Shown here: positions 33,783 to 42,782 of the stretch, piece after piece
Layout: each line of letters opens with the position of its first letter
Position numbering within the stretch: the stretch's first letter is position 1
Source: an uncultured Lachnospiraceae bacterium
GTDB lineage: Bacteria > Bacillota > Clostridia > Lachnospirales > Lachnospiraceae
DNA length: 64,000 nt
Direction: 5' to 3'
NCBI GenBank assembly: GCA_910583835.1
Contig: CAJTYM010000003.1
Span: forward strand, 65,753-129,752
Made by a program: the position numbers and the translations under genes
The notes under the pieces: generated by a model
The model's input: the letters and a program-made list of their open reading frames with translations, nothing else
The model's database searches: none
Told to the model about the DNA's origin: nothing

Positions 33783-34406
33783 ATTTGCAGGAACTACCCC
33801 GCGTACCATGGACAGGGGATAAATATTGCTGTTCCTGCCAATGACGCTTCCCGGATTCAGCACGCTGTTGCAGCCTACCTCCACTTCATCCCCCAGCATG
33901 GCGCCGAACTTCTTCAAGCCGGTGGCAATCTCTTCTTTGCCGTCCTTTACTACCACCAAAGTCTTATCTGACTTCACATTAGAGGTGATGGAGCCAGCGC
34001 CCATATGTGATTTATAGCCTAAAATGGCATCTCCCACATAATTGTAATGCGGCACCTGAACTTTATTAAACAATACGACATTCTTTAGTTCTGTGGAATT
34101 GCCGACCACAGCCCCTTTTCCCACAATGGCATTGCCACGGATAAATGCGCAGTGGCGAATCTCCGCCTCCTCATCAATAATCGCCGGACCATTAATGTTC
34201 GCGGTGGGCGCAACCTTAGCGTTTTTGGCTACCCAGAGGTTTTCTGCCCGCTGCTCAAATTTCTGAGGGTCGAGCGTTTTCCCAAGTTCACAGATAAAGC
34301 CGCTGATTTTTGGCAGCGCCTCCCAAGGATAAATAAGTCCTGTAAACAATTCTGCGGCGATTGTCTCTGACAAGGTGTACAAATTACTGATTTTACATGA
34401 TTCCAT
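33741..34406 (-). CDS. Left-handed beta-helix acyl/nucleotidyltransferase-like protein
   Basis: A 221-residue protein whose middle is a hexapeptide-repeat helix (KVAPTANINGPAIIDEEAEI, NAIVGKGAVVGNSTEL, GCNSVLNPGSVIGRNSNIYP). It resembles the C-terminal acetyltransferase part of GlmU-type UDP-GlcNAc pyrophosphorylases, without the N-terminal uridylyltransferase domain. It may acetylate a sugar or sugar nucleotide; no substrate can be named. The ATG at 34406 follows GAAAGGAAG. Confidence 0.82.
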   Translation of the reverse strand: MESCKISNLYTLSETIAAELFTGLIYPWEALPKISGFICELGKTLDPQKFEQRAENLWVAKNAKVAPTANINGPAIIDEEAEIRHCAFIRGNAIVGKGAVVGNSTELKNVVLFNKVQVPHYNYVGDAILGYKSHMGAGSITSNVKSDKTLVVVKDGKEEIATGLKKFGAMLGDEVEVGCNSVLNPGSVIGRNSNIYPLSMVRGVVPANSIYKNKNEIAEKH

Positions 34407-34479
34407 ACGTTTATCTTCCTTTCTCCTTCTTTTATTATATAAATAATGGCAGCTGTCATTCATGAAATAAATTCCGCAA

Positions 34480-36531
34480 TTATTTCTCTTTCTTTTTAGG
34501 GACTTTATAAAAAGCTGCTGCCTGCTGGAACAGCCCCCGCAGCATATACTGGTTATTCAGTCCCAGCACTCCGCTGGTACGGCTTTTGATGAAATGCTCC
34601 AGTTTCACCATATATTCCTGAGGCGTGATGCTGCCCTCCGCTACATAGGTCAGCCCTTTTTCCCAGCTTGCGGTCAGTTCCGGGTTAAGCAAAGAGCGGA
34701 TGGAGGCGTTTACCACATCGTATATCATCTCTCCCAGCAGCGTCGGCGTAATCACCTGTGTTTTCTTGTTGAGAGCAAGATATTTGTTGTTGACAAGCTT
34801 CTTGAGGATTTCCGCGCGGGTAGCGCTGGTGCCGATTCCGCTGCCTTTTATCTGGGCGCGCAGCTCTTCATCTTCAATCAGCTGCCCGGCATTTTCCATG
34901 GCAAGAATCATGGAGCCGGAATTATAACGCTTAGGCGGCGATGTCTCCCCCTCTTTGATATTTAATGCAGATACCGGCAAATCCATGCCTTTTTTCAGCT
35001 TCATCAACTGTTCCATAAACTCTGAATCGCAAATCTGCGCGTTGTCTTTATCCTTGGGATTCTCTGCTTCCCTCTCCTTTTTCTTCTGGAAAGAATATTC
35101 CATGACCTTGAGGTAGCCAGGCTCTGCAAGAATCTTAAAGCTGGCAAAAAATTTCTCCCTCCCTCCTTGGGAATGCTCCATAGAAGTCACCAGGCTGATT
35201 TTCTGATAGACCGCAGGCGGACAGAAAATTCCCAGGAAACGCCGCACAACAGCTTCATATACATGCAATGCCGTCCCATTGAGACTGCGGATGGAGGACA
35301 TTCCCTGCCCCGTAGGAATGATTGCATAATGGTCTGTAATCTGCTTATCATTGACATAACGCGTCCTGGCGATATTCTTATAACTTCCCTGTTCCAGGAT
35401 TGCTTCTGCAAAAGCCCTGACGGAGGGGATATTTTTAAGGCCTGCAATATTCTTATGTATCTCCTTCGCTACTGCCGAGGAAAGGACGCGGGCATCTGTC
35501 CTGGGGTAAGTAACCAGCTTCTTCTCATACAGTTCCTGCACGACCTGCAGCGTCTGGTCGGGGCTAATTTTAAACAGCCTGGAGCAATCGTTCTGCAGCT
35601 CGGCAAGATTATAGAGAAGCGGCGGATTTTTCTTCTCTTTGCGCTTCTCTATGCTCTCCACTCTTGCCTGCAATGCTTCCATCGGCTTGCCATCTATTAA
35701 ATCTTGAATCAATTTATCGGCTTCTTCTCTGGTCTTAAAGCCATTCTCTTTATATAATTTCGGCGACTGAAAATAGACGGAACCCTCCAGAGCACGCCAT
35801 TCGCCCTCGATGGAGCCGCCCTGAACAGTCAAATGATTCAACACGCGATAGAACGGCGTCTTGACAAACTCACGGATTTCCCGTTCACGACGCACCGCCA
35901 TTCCCAGCACGCAGGTCATGACGCGTCCCACGCTGACCACTGTATAACGTGTGCCCATGAAATTAGAAATCGCATCCCCATACTTGAGCGTCAGAAGCCT
36001 GGAAAAGTTAATCCCCATTAAATAATCTTCCTTTGCGCGCAAATACGCGGACTCACAGAGGTTATCATATTCCGAGAGGTCTTTGGCTTCCTGGATTCCC
36101 CGCAGGATTTCCTCCTCGGTCTGAGAGTCTATCCACACCCTGCGGCGTTCTTTCCCCTGCACCTTGGCCTGACGTTCCACCAGACGGTAAATATATTCCC
36201 CTTCCCGCCCGGAGTCTGTACAGACATAAATGGTCGCCACATCCTGCCTGTTTAAAAGGCCTGCCACAATCTTATACTGCTTCTTCACGCCCGGAATCAC
36301 CTCGTACTTAAAGTCCTCTGGGATAAACGGCAGCGTTGCCAGGCTCCATTTTTTATATTTCTCATCATAGACCTCTGGATAGCTCATCGTCACCAGATGA
36401 CCCACACACCAGGTAACTATCCCCTTGTCTGATTCCATGTATCCATCATGATTTTTAAAATCTTGTTTTAATGCTTTGGCAAACTCCCTTGCCACGCTGG
36501 GTTTCTCTGCTATATACAAAGCTTTCGCCAT
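34480..36531 (-). CDS. topB: DNA topoisomerase III
   Basis: A 683-residue type IA topoisomerase: TOPRIM domain at the N-terminus (LYIAEKPSVAREFAKAL, then CTDSGREGEYIY) and the active-site Tyr in VTYPRTDARVL. It relaxes and decatenates single-stranded DNA links. The C-terminus ends soon after the core with a Lys-rich tail (KVPKKKEK) and lacks zinc fingers. It starts 16 bases after the neighbouring ATPase gene ends, with AGGATAAA upstream. Clostridia often carry an additional TopB on integrative elements, but the context here looks chromosomal. Confidence 0.95.
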   Translation of the reverse strand: MAKALYIAEKPSVAREFAKALKQDFKNHDGYMESDKGIVTWCVGHLVTMSYPEVYDEKYKKWSLATLPFIPEDFKYEVIPGVKKQYKIVAGLLNRQDVATIYVCTDSGREGEYIYRLVERQAKVQGKERRRVWIDSQTEEEILRGIQEAKDLSEYDNLCESAYLRAKEDYLMGINFSRLLTLKYGDAISNFMGTRYTVVSVGRVMTCVLGMAVRREREIREFVKTPFYRVLNHLTVQGGSIEGEWRALEGSVYFQSPKLYKENGFKTREEADKLIQDLIDGKPMEALQARVESIEKRKEKKNPPLLYNLAELQNDCSRLFKISPDQTLQVVQELYEKKLVTYPRTDARVLSSAVAKEIHKNIAGLKNIPSVRAFAEAILEQGSYKNIARTRYVNDKQITDHYAIIPTGQGMSSIRSLNGTALHVYEAVVRRFLGIFCPPAVYQKISLVTSMEHSQGGREKFFASFKILAEPGYLKVMEYSFQKKKEREAENPKDKDNAQICDSEFMEQLMKLKKGMDLPVSALNIKEGETSPPKRYNSGSMILAMENAGQLIEDEELRAQIKGSGIGTSATRAEILKKLVNNKYLALNKKTQVITPTLLGEMIYDVVNASIRSLLNPELTASWEKGLTYVAEGSITPQEYMVKLEHFIKSRTSGVLGLNNQYMLRGLFQQAAAFYKVPKKKEK

Positions 36532-36546
36532 ATTTTATCCTGCTTT

Positions 36547-37920
36547 CTAAATTACCCGGTTCATATCCACTAAAACGATGCGCGAGTCTTTTGACACCAT
36601 CCGCGCTAACTTCTCGTCAAATGACTTGGCGGTAAACAGATAATAGAAACTCGCCGTAACCCTTGCCTGCTCCATACTGGCAAACAGCTGCTGGCACATC
36701 TCAAACGTCATCTCCGGCTCTGTCCAATTGCAGAGGCAGATGAGGTTCTCCCGCACACTGTTCTGGGCAATAATATCGATATTCCCCCTCTTGCCAACCC
36801 AGGTGCCCATCTTATGGATTTCAAAGGGCAGCTTATGCGCACTGTCCAAAAGCTGCAGATATTCCATGCACACCTTCACAAAATACGGCGTCAGGTAATC
36901 TTCCAGCTCCCCTGCAATATAACGCTCATAGAACTCTTCCGGCTCCATGCTGTACAAATCAGACAAATGCGGATATACGAACTTAAACCAGAAATTAATA
37001 TATGTATCTTTTATCTGGTATAATCCTTTCTGGGCATTCTCCCATCCTCCCGTCTCAAAGGAAGACACTTTCTCCACCACGTCAAATGCCATGAGGTTTT
37101 TGAGGTAAACGCTGATTTTCGCCCTGGAAAACCCGGTCTCTTTATATAATTCGTTGAGCTTGCGCTTACCGCTCGCCACCGCCTCCAATATCGTGTGGTA
37201 CACAGACAGTTCCCTCAGATGGCTGCGGATCACCCTTTCTGCCTGATGGTGGAAACAGCCATCTTTCGACAGGATATGGGTGCAGACATTATATTTCACA
37301 TCATGCCCGGCATCCCATTTGCCAAGATACTCCGGCTTACCGCCGAGAATCCCATAGACCTCCACTTTCTGCCGAAAATTATATTCTGGAAATTGCTGTA
37401 CCGTGGCTGTCAGAAACACCAAGTCCTCAATCTTCCTCATGCCGGATAGCTTCTTCTCTGCTGTCCCCAGCGCTTTCGGCAGTTCCTGCTCCACCCAGGG
37501 GATATCCGTACTGTACAAAAGAATCAGCACTGGACCTGGATAGAGTTTTTTGCCATGCAGCTTGAGGATGCTGTCTATAAACTGCCCATCTCTCTTGACA
37601 ATGTTCTGGAACTCTTCTATCACAAGCACCAGTTTACTGGCATCACCGCTTCGAATGCGTTTAAAATAATTATCATAGCTTTCTTCCGATATTGCCACCT
37701 GGTAATGCTCAGCAATTTCCCGCCCCATCCTCGTCTTCTGCGCTTTCGCCGAAATTTCCGGCGCATAGTAATAGAATGATTTCTTATCCTGGCAGAATTC
37801 CTGCAACAACTCTCTTCCCTGGTTCTCCTTGCGTCCATAAACCACCAGGATTTGGTTCCCGCTTTGGTGGTATAACTGCTCTAAATACTGCAATTCTCTT
37901 TTTCTTCCTACCATAGCCAT
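36547..37920 (-). CDS. DUF234-type ATPase with a degenerate P-loop
   Basis: A 457-residue protein like the 'archaeal ATPase / DUF234' family: VGRKRELQYLEQLY at the N-terminus, Walker B-like LVLVIEEFQNIV, a winged-helix region (ELYKETGFSRAKISVYL) and a C-terminal nuclease-like DUF234 part (MGTWVGKRGNIDIIA). The Walker A position reads VYGRKENQGRELL instead of GxxGxGKT, so ATP binding may be lost. It lies directly before topB and probably shares its transcript. Partners and role are unknown. Confidence 0.82.
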   Translation of the reverse strand: MAMVGRKRELQYLEQLYHQSGNQILVVYGRKENQGRELLQEFCQDKKSFYYYAPEISAKAQKTRMGREIAEHYQVAISEESYDNYFKRIRSGDASKLVLVIEEFQNIVKRDGQFIDSILKLHGKKLYPGPVLILLYSTDIPWVEQELPKALGTAEKKLSGMRKIEDLVFLTATVQQFPEYNFRQKVEVYGILGGKPEYLGKWDAGHDVKYNVCTHILSKDGCFHHQAERVIRSHLRELSVYHTILEAVASGKRKLNELYKETGFSRAKISVYLKNLMAFDVVEKVSSFETGGWENAQKGLYQIKDTYINFWFKFVYPHLSDLYSMEPEEFYERYIAGELEDYLTPYFVKVCMEYLQLLDSAHKLPFEIHKMGTWVGKRGNIDIIAQNSVRENLICLCNWTEPEMTFEMCQQLFASMEQARVTASFYYLFTAKSFDEKLARMVSKDSRIVLVDMNRVI

Positions 37921-38045
37921 ATATCCTTTCTCATCTGATGGATAATTTCTTTTTCATTCTATCACGATTTAACATCAAGTGCAATGAATTACAAAATGAG
38001 AAAATCAAAATTATTTTAATCTCTCCGCTTTCTATGAGAATGCAG

Positions 38046-38075
38046 ATAAGACTGCCCCCGAAGAAGCAGCCTTAT
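38046..38075. terminator. Putative terminator hairpin after asd
   Basis: ATAAGaCTGC (38046-38055) and GCAGcCTTAT (38066-38075) pair around a CCCCGAAGAA loop, just past the asd stop at 38089. A T tract is weak on either strand, so efficiency is uncertain. Confidence 0.45.
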
Positions 38076-38088
38076 TCCTTGTGTTCTC

Positions 38089-39174
38089 TTATTTTGCTGA
38101 AATATACCCCTGCGCTTTCAAGAGTTCTGCACACAGGATAGCCCCGCCTGCCGCGCCGCGCACGGTATTGTGGGAAAGACCGATAAACTTCCAGTCATAG
38201 ACGGTATCTTCCCTCAGGCGTCCAACACTGACGCCCATGCCGTTTTCGTAATCCACATCTTCCACAACCTGCGGGCGGTTATCCTCCTCAAGGTACTGGA
38301 TGAACTGCTTCGGTGCGCTGGGAAGTTGCAATTCCTGCGGAACGCCGCTGAACTCTTTCAGTTTCTGAATCAGCTGTTCCTTGGTAGGGTTTTTCTTAAA
38401 TTTCACAAACACTGCCGCCGTATGCCCATTCAATACCGGCACGCGCACACACTGACAGGTAATTGTGGGGGTGCTTGCCGGCACAATCACGCCGTCCTTG
38501 ACCTCGCCCCAGATACGCAGCGGCTCTTTCTCAGATTTTTCCTCCTCGCCGCCAATATAAGGGATGACATTGCCCACCATTTCCGGCCAGTCCTTAAATG
38601 TCTTGCCTGCCCCGGAAATTGCCTGGTAAGTCGTGGCGACCACCTCATAAGGCTCAAATTCCATCCATGCGGTCAGAACCGGCGCATAGGACTGGATGGA
38701 ACAGTTGGGCTTAACTGCCACAAAGCCTCTGCTTGTTCCCAGACGTTTCTTCTGGAATTCAATCACCTTCATATGCTCTGCGTTAATTTCCGGCACGACC
38801 ATCGGCACGTCCGGTGTCCAGCGGTGCGCGCTGTTGTTGGAAACTACCGGTGTCTCCGTCTTGGCATACGCTTCCTCAATCGCCTTAATCTCATCTTTGG
38901 ACATGTCCACCGCGCTGAATACGAAATCCACCTGGGATGCCACTGCTTCCACTTCATTCACATTCATCACGACAATATCCTTTACATTTTCCGGCATGGG
39001 CGTATCCATTTTCCAACGGTCTCCCACAGCCTCTTCATATCTCTTACCGGCAGAACGCGGGCTCGCGGCAATCGTTGTCACCTCAAACCAAGGGTGGTTC
39101 TCCAGCAAAGCGATAAAACGCTGTCCCACCATGCCCGTTCCGCCAAGGATTCCTGCTCTCAATTTCTGACTCAT
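38089..39174 (-). CDS. asd: Aspartate-semialdehyde dehydrogenase
   Basis: A 361-residue enzyme reducing aspartyl phosphate to aspartate semialdehyde, the branch point to lysine, diaminopimelate, threonine and methionine. NADP-binding GGTGMVGQRF is at the N-terminus and the catalytic Cys is in VKPNCSIQS. The length and HTVRGAAGG near the C-terminus fit the archaeal/fungal-type subgroup found in many clostridia. The ATG at 39174 follows GAGGAG. It appears to be a single-gene unit. Confidence 0.95.
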   Translation of the reverse strand: MSQKLRAGILGGTGMVGQRFIALLENHPWFEVTTIAASPRSAGKRYEEAVGDRWKMDTPMPENVKDIVVMNVNEVEAVASQVDFVFSAVDMSKDEIKAIEEAYAKTETPVVSNNSAHRWTPDVPMVVPEINAEHMKVIEFQKKRLGTSRGFVAVKPNCSIQSYAPVLTAWMEFEPYEVVATTYQAISGAGKTFKDWPEMVGNVIPYIGGEEEKSEKEPLRIWGEVKDGVIVPASTPTITCQCVRVPVLNGHTAAVFVKFKKNPTKEQLIQKLKEFSGVPQELQLPSAPKQFIQYLEEDNRPQVVEDVDYENGMGVSVGRLREDTVYDWKFIGLSHNTVRGAAGGAILCAELLKAQGYISAK

Positions 39175-39305
39175 CTCTAATCTCCTCACCCTCCCATATA
39201 CGCCGGGAGTTTTTCTTTCTCTTGTCCGTCATGCGCGGACGTTTGTTTTTCCGATAGATATACTAATATATTTTCGGCAAAAAAGCAATCCCAAATTTCA
39301 TACAA

Positions 39306-39339
39306 AATTCACAGACTGACACTGTCAAATCTGTGAATT
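39306..39339. terminator. Inverted repeat after argH
   Basis: AATTCACAGA (39306-39315) and TCTGTGAATT (39330-39339) are perfect arms, with TGACA/TGTCA pairing inside. It lies 17 bases beyond the argH stop and probably ends its transcript, although only GAATTTTG follows on the minus strand. Confidence 0.5.
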
Positions 39340-39355
39340 CTGTATAAGACTGCCA

Positions 39356-40777
39356 TTATCCAAGCAATGCCCGTTCCCAGTCAGGAATTCCTGCCCTCCA
39401 ATCCTGCGCAAGCGTTTCTTTTTCCAGGGCAATCACCTTTTTCATGGCTTCCTGTCCCGGCGCCCCGACCGTCAGGCGTTTTTCCACGCAAGTCTTCATG
39501 GAAACCGCCTCAAAAATGTCCTCCTCAAACACCGGGCTGATTGCTTTCAGCTCTTCTAAACTCATATCATCAATGGCAATGTTTTTATCAATACAGTATA
39601 ATACAATCTGCCCTACAATTCCATGGGCATCCCGGAAAGGCACGCCGTGGTTTACCAGATAATCCGCCGCATCTGTGGCATTGGTGAACCCATGCCTGGC
39701 ACTGGCTTCCATCTTGTCTTTGTTGAACTTCATTGTGGACAGCATTCCATTAAACAGTGCCAGGCAGCCTTTTACTGTATCTATGGCATCAAATACCAGT
39801 TCTTTGTCCTCCTGCATATCCTTATTATAGGCAAGGGGGATTCCTTTCATGGTCGTAAGCAAGGAAATCAGCGCGCCATAGACACGCCCGGTCTTGCCCC
39901 GCACTAGTTCCGCAATGTCAGGGTTCTTCTTCTGGGGCATGATACTGCTGCCGGTGCTGTAAGCATCGTCAATCTCCACAAACTGATACTCATTGCTGTT
40001 CCAGATAATGACCTCCTCCGAGAAACGGCTCAAATGCATCATCACCGTGGAGAGCGCAGAGAGGTATTCAATGAGGTAATCCCTGTCCGACACGCCGTCC
40101 ATGCTGTTTAAGGTCGGTCCCTCAAAGCCCAGGAGTTCTGCCGTATAATACCTGTCCAAATCGTAAGTCGTCCCTGCCAGGGCACCGGAGCCCAAGGGGC
40201 AGTAATTCATCCTCCGGTAAATATCCTGCATACGCTGGCGGTCACGTTTAAACATCTCAAAGTACGCGCCAAGATGGTGCGCCAAGGTCACTGGCTGCGC
40301 TTTCTGCAGATGCGTAAAACCTGGCATAAACGTATCTGTATGCTCTTCCATAATCGCCAAAATGGTATGTAACAGTTCTTCCAGCAATTCATCCGTTGCC
40401 AAAACTTCTTTCCTCGTATAAAGGCGCATATCAAGCGCCACCTGGTCATTGCGGCTCCTGCCGGTATGCAGTTTCTTCCCGGTATCGCCCAAGCGGTCAA
40501 TCAGCGTTGCCTCCACAAAGCTGTGGATATCCTCATACTCGTGGGAAATCTCCAGCTCGCCCTGTTCCACCTCATGCAGGATTTGCTTGACTGCCGCTAC
40601 TAAATCTTCCATCTCCTGCTCTGTAAGGATGCCCTGTTTGCCAAGCATCTTCACATGGGCTATGCTGCCCTCCATATCCTGCCGGTAAAATTTCTTGTCA
40701 AATGAAATGGACGCGTTGAAATTGTAGACCAGCCGGTCCGTCTCCTTCGTAAAGCGTCCTCCCCATAATTGTGCCAT
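39356..40777 (-). CDS. argH: Argininosuccinate lyase
   Basis: A 473-residue member of the fumarase/aspartase superfamily with the signature GSSIMPQKKNPD; it splits argininosuccinate into arginine and fumarate, the last step of arginine synthesis. The start is WGGRFTKETD at the N-terminus, ATG at 40777 after AAGGAGGAAT. No argG is next to it. A strong terminator (40794-40827) lies only about 17 bases before its start codon, so readthrough or attenuation may control it. Confidence 0.96.
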   Translation of the reverse strand: MAQLWGGRFTKETDRLVYNFNASISFDKKFYRQDMEGSIAHVKMLGKQGILTEQEMEDLVAAVKQILHEVEQGELEISHEYEDIHSFVEATLIDRLGDTGKKLHTGRSRNDQVALDMRLYTRKEVLATDELLEELLHTILAIMEEHTDTFMPGFTHLQKAQPVTLAHHLGAYFEMFKRDRQRMQDIYRRMNYCPLGSGALAGTTYDLDRYYTAELLGFEGPTLNSMDGVSDRDYLIEYLSALSTVMMHLSRFSEEVIIWNSNEYQFVEIDDAYSTGSSIMPQKKNPDIAELVRGKTGRVYGALISLLTTMKGIPLAYNKDMQEDKELVFDAIDTVKGCLALFNGMLSTMKFNKDKMEASARHGFTNATDAADYLVNHGVPFRDAHGIVGQIVLYCIDKNIAIDDMSLEELKAISPVFEEDIFEAVSMKTCVEKRLTVGAPGQEAMKKVIALEKETLAQDWRAGIPDWERALLG

Positions 40778-40793
40778 AATATTCCTCCTTATC

Positions 40794-40827
40794 AAAAAAA
40801 ATGATTCCTCTTATTCTAGGAAATCAT
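40794..40827 (-). terminator. Intrinsic terminator between queH and argH
   Basis: On the minus strand ATGATTTCCT (40827-40818) pairs with AGGAATCAT (40809-40801), followed by eight T residues (40801-40794). The upstream arm includes the last codons of queH. It ends only a few bases before the argH ribosome site. Confidence 0.75.
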
Positions 40828-41487
40828 TTCCTGTAATTCTATTTCCGTTCCCTTATCGGTCTGCGATTTCTTCCGTTCGCGCTCCTGTTTGGAAAATACA
40901 CAGCCGCAATAATCCTGACGGTACATGCCGTATTCTTTCGAGATTGCAACCGACTGTTTGTAACCGTCCTTTTTCTTAAAATCCGAGCAGAGATAGGAAA
41001 TCCCATACTCTTGTGATAAATGCTCGCCAATCTCATTGAGTTTCTCCGCATTTTTCAGCGGGCTTATGGACAGCGTAGTCGTAAAAAAGTCCATCTTCAG
41101 CTGTTTCGCATACTCTGCCGCCCCTCGCAGACGCAGTTCATAGCATCGGAAACACCGCTCCCCGCCCTCCGGCAAATGCTCCAGCCCTTTTACGGTCTTA
41201 TAGAACCTGTCTGGTTCAAACGTCCCCTCCACAAAACGTATCGGATGATGTGAGGGAAAACGTTTGATAAAATCCTCCTGTTCCCTGACGCGCTTCCAAT
41301 ATTCCTCCGGCGGATAAATATTGGGATTGTAATAGAGAACTGTGATTCGGAAATGCTGGGACAGATACTGCAGGACATAACTGCTGCAAGGCGCGCAGCA
41401 GCTATGTAAAAGCAGCGTTGGCGCCGGCTCTTTTCCCTGTATGCTCCTGATTACCTGTTCCAGTTCTTTTTGATAGTTACGTTTCAT
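40816..41487 (-). CDS. queH: Epoxyqueuosine reductase QueH
   Basis: A 223-residue enzyme that reduces epoxyqueuosine in tRNA to queuosine. The QueH-type cysteine motifs are present: HSCCAPCSS (Cys30, Cys31, Cys34) near the N-terminus, GGERCFRCYELR in the middle and DYCGC near the end. These bind an Fe-S cluster and a mononuclear iron. The ATG at 41487 follows GGGGAAGGATT. It is cytoplasmic. It ends at the terminator preceding argH. Confidence 0.93.
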   Translation of the reverse strand: MKRNYQKELEQVIRSIQGKEPAPTLLLHSCCAPCSSYVLQYLSQHFRITVLYYNPNIYPPEEYWKRVREQEDFIKRFPSHHPIRFVEGTFEPDRFYKTVKGLEHLPEGGERCFRCYELRLRGAAEYAKQLKMDFFTTTLSISPLKNAEKLNEIGEHLSQEYGISYLCSDFKKKDGYKQSVAISKEYGMYRQDYCGCVFSKQERERKKSQTDKGTEIELQEMIS

Positions 41488-41550
41488 AATCCTTCCCCTG
41501 TCCATCAATGATTCCATAAAGACCAATCTTTACCGCAAAGAATATGGGTT

Positions 41551-42651
41551 TTATCTGCGGAACTTATACAAAGTCTCTGCGTCCATAACATATGGGTAAT
41601 TTTTCAGCTTCGCCTGGTTTCCCATAATCATCTCCACGTCCTTCTTCCACAAGTCATCGGAAATCTCCACCTTGCCCAGCAGCTCATCGAGATATTCCGT
41701 GAAATCTTCCACGCTTGCAAAGCACATTTCCCTCAGCAGCGCCCGTACATCTTCTTTCGCCTGATAAAATTGTAGAAATCCTGGCAAAAAGATACCTACC
41801 GCCTTGCCGTGGGGCACGCCCATCTCATATGTGACCGGATAGCTGAGGCCATGGGGAAGCGATGTGCTGGTGTGGGTAATCGCCATGCCCGCCGTTGCCG
41901 ACATCTGCATCAGTTTGTCAAACACATCATCCGACAATGTCTGTTTGGGCTCCCCGCCAAACCGCCTGCACTGCAGTAAATCGTCTTTCATCTCCGCAAA
42001 CAGGCGCAGGCCTTTCTCAGAATACATACGGTTATAGGAATTGGCATTGGCATTCAGATAACTCTCAATCAAATGCGCCAACGCATCCACTGTAGTGTTG
42101 ATGAGTGTATCTACACTTTCTGTCTTAAGGTAACGGCTGTCAATCAGCGCCAGCTCCGGATAAATCCTGTAGCTTATGCTCTGCTTTGTCCTGCGGGCGT
42201 GAATTGTCAGAATTGCATAAGGCGTCACTTCTGAGCCAGTCCCTGCCGTGGTCGGTACCTCCGCCACTGGCAGACAGCCAAGTTCCCGCGCCTCATACAG
42301 GATACCCTCATCTTCCCCGGGATTGGCAACCATCAGGGCAATAGCCTTTGCCGCATCCATAGGCGAACCTCCGCCAATTCCCACCACAAAGTCCACATGT
42401 TCCTGTATCCCTAACTCCCTTGCCTGCATCACCGTCTCAATGGAAGGGTTCTCTTCAACCTTATCAAATACCACATACGCGGTCCCCTCTTCCTGCAGCG
42501 CATGTTTCACATCTTCCAGCGAACCGTTGGCCTGAGAGGAATGTCTTCCTGTCACAAGCATTGCCTTGTTCCCCAAAGCTGCCAGTTCCTTTCTATGATT
42601 CATTACACAGTTATTTTCACTGTATACGTTGGTCGGCATATAAATCTGCAT
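41551..42651 (-). CDS. Iron-containing alcohol dehydrogenase
   Basis: A 366-residue group III alcohol dehydrogenase with the NAD-binding segment VGIGGGSPMDAAKAIA and the metal-binding region DALAHLIESYL ... HTSTSLPHGLSYP ... GVPHGKAVG. It should interconvert an alcohol and an aldehyde or ketone; butanol- or propanediol-type substrates are possible but cannot be assigned. The ATG at 42651 follows GGAGGAAATC. It lies 64 bases upstream of queH on the same strand. Confidence 0.9.
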   Translation of the reverse strand: MQIYMPTNVYSENNCVMNHRKELAALGNKAMLVTGRHSSQANGSLEDVKHALQEEGTAYVVFDKVEENPSIETVMQARELGIQEHVDFVVGIGGGSPMDAAKAIALMVANPGEDEGILYEARELGCLPVAEVPTTAGTGSEVTPYAILTIHARRTKQSISYRIYPELALIDSRYLKTESVDTLINTTVDALAHLIESYLNANANSYNRMYSEKGLRLFAEMKDDLLQCRRFGGEPKQTLSDDVFDKLMQMSATAGMAITHTSTSLPHGLSYPVTYEMGVPHGKAVGIFLPGFLQFYQAKEDVRALLREMCFASVEDFTEYLDELLGKVEISDDLWKKDVEMIMGNQAKLKNYPYVMDAETLYKFRR

Positions 42652-42782
42652 ATGATTTCCTCCATTCTGCCTAGTTCAGGATAACATCTTCCAGCTGACA
42701 TCTGAAAAATATCATTCCGGCAATCTACTATATTTTTCTGAGCAATCATCTCTATTATAGCCTCTTTATTCCCTTAACACAA

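Noticed and set aside
34480..37920. Integrative element carrying topB
   Set aside because: No relaxase, recombinase or attachment repeats are nearby, and the flanking genes are metabolic.
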